Source of the DNA: Ichthyophis bannanicus
Taxonomy: Eukaryota > Chordata > Amphibia > Gymnophiona > Ichthyophiidae
Reading direction: 5' to 3'
DNA length: 64,000 nt
Assembly: GCA_033557465.1 (NCBI GenBank)
Contig: CM066031.1
Span: 1,073,722,448 to 1,073,786,447 of the forward strand
The translations under genes and the position numbers were made by a program. The notes beneath the pieces were generated by a model. That model had not been told where the DNA came from and ran no database searches. It saw nothing but the letters and a program-made list of their open reading frames with translations. Shown here in pieces: positions 21,640-34,152 of the stretch; the stretch's first letter is position 1; every line of letters starts with the position of its first letter.

Positions 21640-23195
21640 TGTGGTCTCCTGTAGTACCTGGAGACTGGAGACTGGTTAATGTAATGCCAATTTTTAAAAA
21701 GGTTTCCAGGAGTGATCCGAAAAACTACAGGACAGTGAGCCTGACGTCAATACTGGGCAAAATGGTAGAAACCATTATACAGAATAAAATTACTGAGCAT
21801 GTAGATAGTCATGGTTTAATGGCAGGAAGCCGACATGGATTTAGTCAAGGAAGATCTTGTCTTACTAATCTGTTATGTTTTTTTTGAAGGTGTGAATAAA
21901 CAGGTAGATAAAGGTGAGCTGGTTGATATAGTGTATCTAGATTTTTAGAAAGTCTTTGACAAGGTCCCTCATGAGAGACTCTTGGCATAATTAAAAACTC
22001 ATGGGATAGGAGGAAGTGTGCTATTGTGAATCAGGAACTGGTTAAAAGACTGAAAGCAGAGTAGAGGTAAATGGCCAATTTTCTCACTGTAAAAATATGA
22101 ATAGTGGAGTACCCCAGGGATCTGTGCTGGGCCTGTGGGATTTTTAACATATTCATAAATGACCTGGAAATGGGAATAACGAGTGAGGTGATCAAATTTG
22201 CAGAAGGCATAAAATTATTCAAAGTTGTTAAAACACAAGAGGAATGTGAAAAATTGCAAGAGAACCTTGATCAACTGGAAGACTGGCCATCCATATGGCA
22301 GATGAAATTTAATGTGGGCAATTGCAAATTTATGCACCTAGGAAATAACAACCCAAATTACGGTTACACGATGCAAGGCTCCACATTGGGAACCACTACC
22401 CAGGAAAATGATTTAGGTGTCATTGTGGATAATACATTGAAACCCTCTACCCAGTGTGCAGCAGCGGCCAAGAAAGAAAATAGAATGCTAGGAATCGTAA
22501 GGAAAGAAATGGAGAATAAAATCAAGGTTATTATAATGCCTGTGCATTGTTCCATGGTGTGACCGCATCTTGAATATTGTGTGCAATTTTGGTCACCATA
22601 TCTTAAAAAACATATAGCAGAATTAGAAAAGGTACAGAGAAGAGCCACCAAAATGGTAAAGGGGATGGAAGGATGCCCCTATGAGGAAAGGCTTAAAAGG
22701 TTAGGGCTCTTCAACTTGGTAAAGAGATGGTTGAGGGGGGATATGATAGAGGTCTAGAAATTAATGAATGGAGTAGAACGAGCAAAAGTAGATCGGTTGT
22801 TTATTTCATCAAAAAGTAGAAAGACTAGGGTATATGCAAAGAAGCTACAATGTAACCCATTTAAGACTAATAAGAGAAAATATTTTTTCACTCAACACGT
22901 AATCAAACTTTAGAATTCATTACCGGAAGATGTAGTAAAGCTGTTAGTGTAGCTGGATTTATATAAGGTTTGGACTATTTCCTGGAGGAAAGGTCCATAA
23001 ATCATTATTAAAGAGGGCCCGAGAAATCCACTGCTTGCCCCAGGACAAGCATTGTGGAACCTATGTATCTTTTTGGGAACCAGTCAGGTACTCGTGACCT
23101 GAATTGGCCACTATTGGAAACAGGATACTGGGCTTGATGGACCTTGGTCTGACCCAGTATGGCATTTCTTATGTTCTTATGTTCTCCTAGCTGCT
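21640..23195 (+). mobile_element. CR1-clade LINE, 5'-truncated
   Basis: Frames read GDWRLVNVMPIFKK, NYRTVSLTSILGKMVE, then IFNIFINDLEMGI, KFAEGIKLFK (the catalytic ADD replaced by AEG), MHLGNNN and DLGVIVDN. This is the RT palm and thumb region of CR1-type ORF2. The 3' end closes with the 8-bp repeat TTATGTTC, as CR1 elements do. Stops and frameshifts throughout mean it is inactive. Minus-strand copies of this subfamily lie at 44693-45462, and another plus-strand piece is at 62335. Confidence 0.9.
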
Positions 23196-23199
23196 GGAA

Positions 23200-25405
23200 A
23201 TATTAGGGATGTGCATTCATGGAAAAACATTCAGTTCATCTGAGCACCTAAAAATTAAAGTATGTGCAAATCATTTGTATGCATGTCTTCTTACAAATTA
23301 ATGTGCATATAATCAATCTGTGCACTTAGGAAAGCTCTAGTGTGCATAAGATGTGTGCCTAAAGAGCAAATATATTTTTAAAAAGATCAAAAATTTTCTG
23401 AAAATCAGGAAACATTTGTTTGAAACAAGTAGAAATGAAACTTTCTAGTGGCTTGCACATCTTTAACAAATATGATAAAATGTTGTGCAATTTTTCACTG
23501 TTGTACTGAGGCTAGGAAGGTCACCCCCACCTTGACCTTGTTACTGTGTCTAGGTAAAAGGCAGCCGTGTTACCCTAGTCACCAGTTGAAAATCTCCAGA
23601 GGTAGTAAAGCCCGGCACCTCTACCAGTCTTAAGAGTTCCTAGAACTGGCCCTGCTTACAGACACTTCCTGGAAAGGCTGCCTGCACTGAAGAATAAGTT
23701 GAACATTTTATTCAAATTCTCAGGGAGTCAGCTACATTATTTGTCCAGCCAAAATTCTTGGCCTTAATTGGAAAAGGTCAAATCAGTCACCAGGATTGGC
23801 CAATATGGCCTTTTCTTGATGAATATTGGCTATTCAAGCAGTTGGAATACGCTCGTGGGACCTGATTCTCCAAGGCCTTGTCCCATAGATATAGAATATG
23901 AAAAAAGCTTTAGTGAATCAAGCCCTTGATGTACATATACTGTAATTCCCATCAATAGTGAAAGAATTGCCTTGTACTGTGTTCGCACTGATCAGCCATA
24001 TTACATAGCTTCCCTCACACAATAATTTTATTGCCAAGAGGACTATAAAATGAAATGACTGCTGGTTTCAAAGAGTAAAATATATTTATGAACTATATAG
24101 CTATCATAATGGTTCCTAATCATCTCTGTTGTGTGATTGGTTCTAATTAATTTATTTTATGATGAGATGAGCCATTATTTGGGTGGGTGGCAAAGATTTT
24201 AAAACGCTTGTTGTGTAAAACTGAAGGAAGGTCTGAAGAGGAGAATAACCTAAATTCCGACAGGGTAATTCTCCAACAATGCACATTAGTGCAAGGTCTG
24301 CGGGTACGTTTTTACCTGGAAATGTTGTCCTGATTTACAATATAAAGACACACACATATCCTCTGACTTTAGAAATGATCTCAAGAAAACTACCCCTACA
24401 CATTGACACCTGTTAATTTCTGTGGTATTTTTTTTCCAAGGAAAGGTAGGTGCATACTTCAGACATTTCAAAAGTAAGTGTGTAAATACAAACCCTTCCC
24501 CACCCCCACCCCAAAGGAACAGTTATACCTGGGGAGAGGAATAATTTTATAATGATTTTTCCTGCATGTAAAGCCTGTTTTACATAAAGACATGTGCCCT
24601 TATAAAAGTGTGCATGCATAAAAAGTCGGTGCATGTAGGCGATCCCAGGGCAGGGTATGATGGGTGGAGCTCAGACAGAATTGCAATATATGCAACATAT
24701 TTCATAAACTACTGTATGAGTATATGCCTCGAATACATGCACACATTTACACCTTCTTCGGAACAGGTGCTTCTTTTTGCAAGAGGTTTTGCATGCGATT
24801 GGGGCTGGTTCTGGGAGCATATTTGAGAAAGGCGCAAAGGCTTAAAATAAGCACTTTGTTGACATTCCACATAGGCACCCTGCAGTGGCATAAATTCTGC
24901 TCAAGTGGCCCCTGTGGTGCGGGGGGCCCCCAGGAAGAAAGGGACCCACTTGCAGGTGCTCTCATATCTTCTGAAGTGGACTTCCCTCACTCTAGGGGCC
25001 CTGTAACAATTGATTCTTGGGGACCCATAATTGAATTGCTGCCACTGGCACCCTGTTATAAAACCTATAGTGGCTCTATATGTATGTTTACCAGCACAGA
25101 GGATAGACTATTTTCTAAAGACTCATTTTTTGCAGGTACAACACTCTTGTGCCCTTAAGAATGGCTTAGAAAATGACAATGTCTGGGTACAAAACCACTC
25201 CATTCCAGTGTTACCAAAGCACACCCCAATGCTGTTGATAACAGCGACATTGTAGCCCAAGGGAAGGCTGGAAAAACCCTCCCAGTGCGAATCACAGTTC
25301 CATCAGCCTGAGACAATACAGTTTATTTCTCAGATACTTTTCCTCCCCTGCTGCACTTGGTCATTCTCACAGGGCACAGGTTCATATGCGACAGTTAGTA
25401 GACAG
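23200..25405. other. Sequence without recognised feature
   Basis: AT-rich DNA with no recognised exon, RNA gene or repeat. The open frame at 24664-25158 has no recognisable motif. Confidence 0.35.
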
Positions 25406-25409
25406 ACTC

Positions 25410-25660
25410 TATATATTTATTTATTTAACAATTTTTATATACCGCGCTATTTGTTATCAGTGCGGTTTACATATAACAAAGGCTGCACAGTCAGAAGACT
25501 GTTCTGTGCTTACATTGAAACAGGAGTTTAAACTTGGATCAACAGGGTAACTATATACATATGTACATAAACATAATTAGATCAGGTTGGTATATTCAAG
25601 AAGAGCTAAAGAGCTTTAGTTTGTGTTGATGAAATGATGTCCATGCACGGAAAGCAGGCC
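25410..25660 (-). mobile_element. L2-type LINE 3' end
   Basis: Read on the minus strand, the sequence GTAAACCGCACTGATAAC...GCGCGGTATATAAA ends in TTAAATAAATAAATA, matching in layout the 3' end of the full-length L2 at 55573-55650 (AAACCGCTGCTGATC...GCGGTATACAAG...TAAATAAATA). Only 3'UTR is present. Confidence 0.7.
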
Positions 25661-25664
25661 TTCA

Positions 25665-26585
25665 TAAGAATGCAGCCTTAGCCATGGCAACAACTGTATG
25701 CAACACAGAGGAGAGTAATCACTGACATGCAATGTAAGGGGTCCCTTAACTTAGGGTAATCCATTAAACAATTCATACCCCAAGGACCCTCAGTTTGGTT
25801 ATTTGACTTCCAGATCCTCTCCCTTCCTTTCACTGAGCATATATATGCTCTTCTATTGGGGGGAGGGGGGGTTTGCTCTGGGAGGAAGGGATCCCCCTTC
25901 AAAGTCCAGGCGTGGATTCTCCTCTCCACCACAAATACTCAGAGTCAGATATGGGGTGTTCCAACTCACTTTACTGCTCGTGTGTACACAACCTAAAATG
26001 TCTTGGAATAATCTTTCTCCCTGGAAATTGTGCAGCCAGTGTTGTAAATTATGCCTAAGCAACCCCGCAGAACAGGAGGGGTGGGCCAGGAAGGAATGGG
26101 GCCCATACAGTAGTGGTGAAGGCAGGGTGACAACTTACTTTAAAATGTTTTCCATATTATCTTCCACTTCTCCTCTGTCTCCCTTTAAGTTTTCAGACCC
26201 TGCAGCTGTGGCAATTATCCCAAGACTTCAGCCTGGCAGTGGGAGGTGATGCCTGCAGCCAAGGGAGATAGAAGAGGAGGTTGAGTCAGCACAGCAAACA
26301 TTTTAACGTAAATTTGTCTTGGGGGTTGCAGCCGCCACTGCTGCTGCCAACCTCCCCCCTCACCCCAACAAGGGGGATCCTCATTAGAACTTATCCCTCT
26401 GTGTACATTATTTAACTAACACAGTCTAATATAATCATACTTTATACAACCTCTTTATCTGTGTTTGTGATCCTTTCACTGTTTGTCAGTCTTTGATTGG
26501 ATCATGGGATTCCCAGTAGAGGGGCAGGCCTATTCTCTTGCTTGATTAAACATGACAGATTCTTCTCTCCTGTGTGGGATCCTTT
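25665..26585. other. Sequence without recognised feature
   Basis: There is a G-rich tract around 25858-25872. No exon was recognised. The overlapping frames at 25803-26249 have no known motifs. Confidence 0.35.
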
Positions 26586-26589
26586 TCCA

Positions 26590-27045
26590 CAAAGACTCCT
26601 CACAGTACCTTCTTATGGATGCAAAATTTGGACAGTGAAAAAGATAGACAGAGAGAAAATCGATGCCTTTAAAATATGATGCTGGATAACAATACTGTGT
26701 ATAGCGTGGACTGCCCGAAGAACAAACCAGTCAGTACTAAAGGAGATCAAACCTAAACTTTCTTTAGAAGCTCAGATGACAAGACTTTGACTTTCATACT
26801 TTGGACACATCATGCGAAGAGAGAGATCGCAAGAGAAAGATATCATGCTTGGCAAGGTAGAAGGTCAATGCAAAAGAAGAAGGCCAGCAATGAGATTGAA
26901 CAATACAATAACAGCTGCTATGGATGCTACTCAATCAACAATGAGCTGTCTGACTGAATATTGGACACAGTTTAGATCAATTATTCAGAGGGTCGCCATG
27001 AGTCGACACCGACTTGACGGCACTTAACAACAACAACAATGGCAG
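26590..27045 (+). mobile_element. RTE-clade LINE 3' fragment
   Basis: The translation reads YGCKIWTVKKIDREKIDAFK, then WTARRTNQSVLKEIKP, SYFGHIMRRE and LGKVEGQCKRRRPAMR, the C-terminal signature of RTE-type (BovB-like) reverse transcriptases. The end GAGTCGACACCGACTTGACG followed by (CAA)n is a typical RTE 3' terminus. It is 5'-truncated, with stops and a frameshift. Confidence 0.88.
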
Positions 27046-27049
27046 CTTG

Positions 27050-27475
27050 ACCCATAGCAGTAGTACTGCAGAGTTGGTGGTGGCTCTTTTTAGGGAGGAG
27101 GGTACTGCAATCATTGGGTCGCACATTCCTGACTTACTGCAGATTAGCAAGACCCACAATAAACTAAGCTGTGGCAAAATATGGTATTTTACCACAACGT
27201 AGTAACTAGTCCCCTTTAGAAGGAATTAACAGATTTAACGTCCCTCTAATTTTCTCAACTTTTTCCTGCTGTTTTTCTGAGTATTTTGTGCTAGCGAACT
27301 TATTTTATGCTTGAAACAAAGTGTGGACTAAGGTTTTTTTGAGTGACAGACTGTGATTCCCTAATTGCCTGTCAGCTATTGCCGTTCCCTATCCGAGAAC
27401 CTGAGTTTCAGACACTGCAATCGGTTGATTGCTTTTGCATTTTTCAGGTATGTTAGTGAGAGGAGGAAGTGATAT
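27050..27475. other. Sequence without recognised feature
   Basis: Nothing recognised between the RTE end and the CR1 copy. Confidence 0.35.
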
Positions 27476-27479
27476 TGTC

Positions 27480-28168
27480 AGACTGAAGGGGGAAGGGGAG
27501 GAATATGTAGAAGCTGATGAGGATAAAGCGGAATTGCTTAACAAAATGTTTTTGTTCTGTGTTCACAGATAAATAACCAGGAGCACCTCAGAAAACACCC
27601 ACAAATAGGAACAGAAGTGAAGGGGATCTTGAACGATTTTCAGAAGACTGTGTTCGTGAGGAGCTAGGTAAACTAAAAGCAACAAAGCGATGGGGCCGGA
27701 TGGGATACATCCAAGAATATTGAAGGAACTTGGGGACATTCTAGCGGCTCCACTGACTGACCTTTTTAATGCTTTTTTGGAGTTGGGAGTGGTCCCAGAG
27801 CACTGGAGAAAGGTACATGTGGTCCTTTTACACAAAAGCGGAAGTAAAGATGAAGTTGAGAACTATAGGCCAGTTAGTCTGACCATTGTGGTGAGTAAAT
27901 TAATGGAAATGCTGCTAAAACAGAGAATAGTGAGGTTTCTGGAGTCCAGTGGATTGCAGGATCTGAGCAGCATGGGTTACTAGAGGCAGGTCTTGTCAGG
28001 CAAATCTGATTGATTTTTTTGACTGAGTGACCAGAGAGTTGGATGGAGGGAGAGCCCTAGATGTAGTATACTTAGATTTCAGTAAAGCCTTTGACACCGT
28101 TCCACAGAGGTGACTTATAAATAAATTGAGCACCCTAGGGATGGACTCTAAAGTGACCAATTGGGTTA
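27480..28168 (+). mobile_element. CR1-clade LINE, 5' half of a split copy
   Basis: This encodes GPDGIHPRILKELGD, VVPEHWRKVHVVLLHKSG and ENYRPVSLT, then YLDFSKAFDTVPQR across a frameshift, the CR1 RT fingers and palm. It stops abruptly at TTGGGTTA, where an L2 element has inserted. The continuation, starting at the duplicated TGGGTTA, is at 34306-35360. The copy at 62880-63853 reads straight across this point and confirms the break. Confidence 0.92.
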
Positions 28169-28605
28169 CTACTACTACTACTACTATTTAGCACTTAAAG
28201 AGCACCACGCATGCAACGCTGTACAGTTAACCTACAAGAGGTGACTAACAAACAAGAGACAGTCCCTGCCCATCAGAGTCATGCTCATCGGAATTTACAA
28301 TCTAGTTAGAACAGTACAGAGCATTAGTCAGTTCTGCGGAAGATACGGTGTGGTACAGTTTGGTACAGCTTGGTCTATAGTTTGGTCAAAATGTTGACGG
28401 GGGTTAGGGTAGGATGAGGATGGAAGTCAGGATCTGAATGCAACGGTGAAGAGGTGGGTCATCAACCTGGATTTGAAGAGGGCCAGGGAGGGCACCTGGC
28501 GCACAGACGCAGGTAGGCCGTTCCAGGCGTGTGGCGCAGCAAGGTGAAAGGAGCGCAGTCGGGAGTTCGCGGTGCGGGTGAAATGCATTGAAAGAGTGCA
28601 TTGGA

Positions 28606-28941
28606 TTGGAGGAGTGGCCTAGTGGTTGGGGCAAGGTACTTCGGGCCGGAAGGTTGGGGGTTCAAATCCCACTGGAGGATAGCAACCTTGGGCCGGAAGG
28701 ACTGGGGTTTCTAGTCCCACAGGTGCTCCTTGTGGTCTTGGGCAAGCCACTTAACCCTCCATAGCCCATGTTCCCTGTAAAATAGTTCTCTGTGTGCTGT
28801 GCTTTCCTGTCTAATCAATGTGTTTATACCTCAAAAATTTCCTGTCATGATTTGACAATTTCCAATCTGTAATCAAAACTGCTGCTGATCGCTGGAAGTA
28901 GCGGTATACAAATGTATACTAAATAAATAAATAAAATAAAA
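28606..28941 (+). mobile_element. tRNA-derived SINE with L2-like 3' tail
   Basis: A Pol III A box TGGCCTAGTGG (28615-28625) and a perfect B box GGTTCAAATCC (28659-28669) mark a tRNA-derived head. A central GGGCCGGAAGG(A/T) module is repeated. The body has CTTGGGCAAGCCACTTAACC, and the last ~70 nt closely match the 3' end of the L2 at 55573-55650, both ending in TACTAAATAAATAAATA. A shared tail lets SINE RNA use the LINE reverse transcriptase. It lies in the 3' region of the minus-strand L2. Confidence 0.88.
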
Positions 28942-29008
28942 GAAGCGATTTGTTAGTGGAGCGTAAATTTCGAGAGGGGACATAAGGAGAGATAAGGGAT
29001 ATGAGGTA

Positions 29009-30405
29009 TTAAGGAGCCATAGAGTGAATGCATTGATAGGTCAGCAGGAGAAGCTTGAATTGGATGCGGAATTGGACAGGGAGCCAGTGAAGTGACTTGA
29101 GGAGGGGAGCAATGTGGGCATGGCGAGGCTGGCATAAGATTAGTCGGGCAGCGTGATTTTGTATAGATTGAAGGGGAAGGAGGTGGCTCACGGGGAGACC
29201 AGCAAGGAGTAGGTTGCAGTAATCGAGGCGAGAGGAGATTAAGGAGTGGATAAGCATTTTGGTAGTGTGTTCAGAGAGGAAGGGGTGGATCTTGCTGATG
29301 TTGTAGAGGAAAAATCGGCAGGTCTTGGGTACAAGCTGGATATGGGCGGAGAAGGAGAGAGAGGTGTCAAAGATAACCCCTAGATTGCGGGCCAAGGGAA
29401 CAGGAAGGATAGTAGATCCATCCACATGGACTGAGAGAGGGGGAAGTGGGGGGGGGGAGGAATTTGGTGGAAAGACAAGGAGTTCAGTCTTGGCCATGTT
29501 CAGTTTCAATCGGCGATGAGACATTCAGGCAGCGATGTCTGAAAGACAAGCAGAGATCTTGGATTGGGTTGCCAGAGAGATATTAGGTGTAGAGAGGTAG
29601 ATTTGGGAGTTATCGGCATAGAGATGGTACTGAAAGCCATGGGAAGAGATAAGCGCGCTAAGGCCTTGGGTATAGAGAGAAAAAAGGAGGGGGCCCAGGA
29701 CAGATCCCTGGGGTACACCTACCTGGAGCGGGATAGGGAAGGAGGAGAAGTCTCCAGAGCATACACTGAATGAGCGGTGGGAGAGGTAGGAGGAGAACCA
29801 GGATAGTACGGAGTCCTTGAACCCATGTGAGGAGAGGGTGGTGAGGAGAAGGTCTTGGTCAATGGTGTCGAAGGCAGCAGAAAGGTCAAGAGGGATGAGG
29901 ATAGAAAAGAGGCCCTTAGATTTAGCCAGGAACAGGTCATTGGTGACTTTTGTGAGTGCCGTTTCGGTGGAGTGTAGGGGGCGGAAGCCTGATTGTAGTG
30001 GATCCAGGAGGGCCTGGGAGGTGAGGAAGTTGAGGCAGCGATGGTGGACTGCTCGTTCTAGCAGTTTGGATATGAAGGGAAGGAGGGAGATGGGTCGATA
30101 GTTAGAAGGGCATGTGGGATCAAGTGAGGGTTTCTTAAGGAGGGGCGTGACAACAGCATGTTTGAAGTCAGTGGGGACAGTTGCAGTGGAGAGTGAAAGG
30201 TTGAGGATATGAGTGATGGAGGGGCAATGGTGAGGGAGATGGAACATAGGAGATGAGTGGGGATAGGATCTGATGAACAGGTGGTGGGTTTGGAGGAGAA
30301 AAGAAGAAGTGCAGTTTCTTTTTCAGAGATCGGGGAGAAGGAGGAAAGGGTGGCAGGGGGAGTGTTGGCTCCTCTCCTATTTAACATTTTTCTCACTCCA
30401 CTCAC
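29009..30405 (-). pseudogene. L2 reverse transcriptase pseudogene
   Basis: Two adjoining frames give the L2 RT, running from [18 protein letters not shown] through [45 protein letters not shown] and [12 protein letters not shown]. After a stop near 29,525 come KLNMAKTELLVFPP, NLGVIFDTSLSFSAHIQ and SSRLDYCNLLLAGLP. The second catalytic Asp is Asn (YADN). The N-terminal part continues upstream beyond the plus-strand L2 insert at 30361-31480. Confidence 0.88.
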
Positions 30406-31480
30406 ACTACTTATTCAACAGTTTGGAATTACAGCCTTTTACTACGCCGACGACATTCTCCTTCTTTACCACACCTCCTCTATCTCTCCCGACTTAACCT
30501 CGTTGAATGCCTGCTTAACTGCTGTCGCCGACTGGTTAAAACAAAATTGTTTACATCTTAACCTTTCAAAAACTATAGCTATCTGGTTCTCCTACGGTCA
30601 TCAGCCCCCGCCCCTGGCCCCATCCTTTTCTAATGCACCTGTCCCATTGGTTACCACTTTTCGTTATCTCGGGGTTCTTTTTGACTCAGATCTCTCCTTT
30701 TCTGCACACGTCTCCCATGTTTCTAAACTTTCTTTCTTCCACCTTTGTCAGATTCGTGCCATTCGCCCCTTCCTCTCTCCCTCTGCTTTAACCACTCTAC
30801 TCCTCACCCTTGTTATTTCTTGGGTTGATTTCTCCAATTCCATCTTCTCTGGCATTTCTAAACTGCAGCTCTCACGACTACAACGCATTCAAAACACTGC
30901 CGCCCGTCTGGTTACCCACTCCTCCTCTAGGGACCATGTCACCCCCCTTCTTCTCCGACTTCACTGGCTCCCCGTCTTCTTCCGTATTCAATTCAAGCTT
31001 CTCATACTAGCCCACAAAGCACTGCATACTTCCACCCCTCAATACCTGGCCGATTTACTCCACTTCCGCACTCCACGTCACACTCCTCGCTCATTCCATC
31101 TTAACAGACTTGCACTTCCATCTCCTTCGCACGCCCATCTCCAGTCCACACGCTCCTCAGCCTTCTTCTTCGCAGGCCCTGCACTATGGAACTCCCTCCC
31201 CCCCCCCTCTCCGCCTTGAGCCCCACTACCCTACCGTCAAACGCTCCCTTAAAACTTACCTGTTCTCCATCGCCTTTGACCTCCCCCCCCCCCTAGCCCT
31301 GTCCCTCTTTCCCTTCCCTCTGCCCTGCCTGCTCTTGTCTCTATTGCTTTCTCTATTTGAATTGTAATTTCTTTTCCAGTTTACAGCCTTGTGCCACTCT
31401 GTTTACACTTTTATTGTGAACCGCTCTGCCTACTAATGAAGAGCGGTCAATCAAATAAATGAACATGAACATGAACATGA
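30361..31480 (+). mobile_element. 5'-truncated L2-clade LINE, plus strand
   Basis: It starts within the RT (VLAPLLFNIFLTPLTLLIQQ) and has an intact FYYADDILLLY box. TFRYLGVLFDSDLSFSAHV, VDFSNSIFSG and LLLRLHWLPVFFRIQFK follow, and the frame stays open to the terminal NSLPPPSPP. The 3' end reads AACCGCTCTGCC...AAATAAATGAACATGAACAT, a tail of GAACAT repeats. A possible short duplication (AGT) flanks it. It lies in the opposite orientation inside the larger minus-strand L2, and the open frame suggests it is young. Confidence 0.85.
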
Positions 31481-33435
31481 GTATGGATGGGGGAGGAGAA
31501 ATGGGGGAGGGGAGGTAGATGAGGGGGTCGGGAATTGGAGAGTAATTTTGAGGATTTTGTCATGGAAGTAATCGGCTAGGGTTTGGGCAGAGAGGGAGGG
31601 TGGGGTCGGGGTGGGGTACCTTGAGGAGAGAATTGAGGGTATTTAAGAGATGGCGAGGATCAGAGGCAAGGGAATTAGTCAGGTGGATGTAGTAATCGTG
31701 TTTCGGAAGTGCTAAGGCTGACTGGAAGGAGCCAAGCATGAATTTGAAGTGTAGAAGGTCTTCCTGGGAGCGGGATTTGGACCAGGCTCGTTCGGCAGAA
31801 CGGGCGCAGATGCATAGGTAACAGATTGTGGGTGAAAGCCAGGGTTGGGGAGTACATCATTTTACAGGACGTAAGGTGGGAGGGGCAAGAGTGTCAAGGG
31901 CTGAGGATAGTGTAGTATTGTATGAGGATAGAGCCTTGTCGACGGACTCGGATGATAAAATGGAGGAAAGAGATGGAGAAATGGTGGAGGAGAGAGTCAG
32001 GGGATCAATATTATTAAGATTTCTAAATAGGACGAAGGAGACAGGACGAGGTTGGGATGGTGGGAGCTGAAGAGTAAAAGTTAAGAGGTGATGGTCAGAT
32101 AAGGGAAGGATTGATTTGTGGAAGTTTGAGGGAGAGGAATTGGAGAAGAGTATTAGGTCAAGGCAGTGGCCTTATAGGTGTGTGGGGGCAGTGGAGTGGA
32201 GTTGGAGGTCAAACAAGGCGGTAAGAGTGAGGAACTTTGAGGCATGGGGATCGGAGGGGTTGTCGACATGAATATTGAATTCGCCAAGAATAAGAGTGGT
32301 GGAGGAGGGATCCATAAAGGCAGAGAGCCAGGAGTCGAAGTCGGTGAGGAAGGTTGATTTGGAGTAGTCGGGTGGGCGATAAATAACCGCTACTCGGAGG
32401 GAAGTGGTGTGAGGAGGCGAATGGAGTGGACTTCAAAGGAGAGGGGGGAGTGTGATTGGGGTGGCAGGAGGGGTTGGAATTGGCAAGAGGGAGACAGTAG
32501 GAGGCCAACGCCACCACCGCGACCAGTAGATTGAGGTGTATGGGAGAATTGGTAGCCCCCATAGCAGAGAGGGGCAATGGATGTGGTATCATCTGGGGGA
32601 GCCAGGTCTCGGTTAGGGCAAGGAGGTGTAGGGCATTAGAGATGAAAAGATTGTGAATAAAAGAGGTTTTTTTGATTACTGAGCATGCATTCCATAGGGC
32701 GCAAGTAAACGGGAGAGCGGAGGGGGGGAGGAGAGGGATATGGATAAGTAAGTGAGGGTGGGTATGTTTGAGTGTATGTGCTCCCAGAGAGGGATATGAG
32801 GGGGGGGGGGAAATGAGGGATAATTTGATGGTGCCAGGTAGGTTATGTGAGGGATTATTTTCGGGGGTAGGGTTGGAGTTGATATTTATGGGTGAGTGAT
32901 TGTGGGATGACTGGGAGAGGGTGGAAGGGGGGAGGAGCGGGATGTGGATGAGATTAGATAGGGTGCATGAGGAACTATCTTTAGAGTGGGAGAGAAATTG
33001 GGGGGGAACAGGGTTAGGGTTGATATTACCTGATGAGAGAAGGAGAATGAGTATTAGAGAGCGAGGTAAAGTGGAGATAGTACGGCGGAAGCGAGGGTGG
33101 GGTTGCCTTAAAGAGAGGGGGGCAGGTTGAATCCGGGGGATGATGTGGAGAAGCTCAAGAGCGGGTGCTAGGGTAGGAGGCAGAATGGAGGGAGACGTGA
33201 GGAAGGTGGAGAGGGGGCTGGGTAAGTGCGGGGGATAGTGTGGAGAGGCTCGAAAGCAGATGCTAAGCTAGGGGGGAGAGTGGAGGGAGAAGTGAGGAAG
33301 GTAGATGTTAGGTTAGGGGAAAGAGTGGAAGGAGGAGTGAGGAGAGGAGGGAGGGTGTTGGTAGGAGGGGAGGCAGTTGGGGAGGATAAGGGAGAGGAAG
33401 AGAATGAGATATGGGGCCATGGGGGTAGGCAGCAA
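31480..33435 (-). pseudogene. L2 5' coding region with endonuclease remnant
   Basis: The minus strand reads, across frames, TETWLP, GRGGGVGLLLS and further endonuclease-like segments, preceded by a Pro/Ser/Thr-rich, low-complexity leader. Frameshifts are frequent. The plus strand is correspondingly very purine-rich, and its open frames are shadows. Confidence 0.7.
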
Positions 33436-33439
33436 GGTC

Positions 33440-33850
33440 TGAGCAAATAACAGGTAGCAGTTCTAAGCAACAATAGGTAGCAGTCATAAGCAACACTGGG
33501 TAGCAATTCTAGGCAATAATGTGTAGCAGATCTAAGCTATAATGGGTAGCAGTTTTAAGCAACAATAGGTAGCAGCTCTAAACAACAATAGGTAGCAGCT
33601 CTAAGCAATAGTGGGTAGCAGTTCTATGCAACACTGGGAAGCAGGTCTAGACAATAATGGGTAGCAGATCTAAGCAATAATGGGTAACAGTTCGAACAAC
33701 AATAGGTAGTAGCTCTAAGCAACAATAGGTAGCAGTTCTAAGCAACAATGGGTAGCAGTACTGTGCAGTAATGGGTAGCAGTTCAGAGTAGTACTGGTTT
33801 AGCAGCTCTAGGCAGGCAGTAGGTAACAGTACTAAGCCGACAATAGGTAG
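33440..33850 (-). repeat. 23-bp minisatellite in L2 5' region
   Basis: About 17-18 degenerate copies of a 23-bp unit of the form GCAACAATAGGTAGCAGTTCTAA. A few units vary by one base in length. It lies upstream of the L2 coding region in element orientation and is thus part of its 5'UTR. Confidence 0.9.
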
Positions 33851-34152
33851 CAAGTATGAGGCGGATAATGGAAGGAAAGGTCCATGTCAGCCGTGGATAG
33901 CAAGTCAAGGAAAGTTGCTTGAAGGAAGGTGGTGCTGGCGAGATGGTTGGGGTCAGGAGGAGAAGTGTGAGATGTGTGGAGGAGCGATCGTGCCTACCCG
34001 GTTCCAGGGTTAGCTCCAGGCAGCCACGATGATTAGGAGGAGCAGGGTTCACGGCTCGCATCAGAGCGCTCCCGGGCCCGTGCCTAAGGGCCATGCCAAA
34101 GGGCCCTCTGGTGAGGCCCACAGGCATGGGCCCACCAGGCGCGGGTGTGCCC

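Noticed and set aside
28615..28669. A tRNA gene at the SINE head
   Set aside because: The boxes belong to a SINE with a body and an L2-type tail. No acceptor stem is present.
32900..33506. Purine-rich plus-strand frames
   Set aside because: Shadows of the pyrimidine-rich sense strand of the minus-strand L2.
33440..33850. CRISPR-like array
   Set aside because: Units are directly adjacent with no unique spacers, and the DNA is vertebrate. It is a minisatellite.
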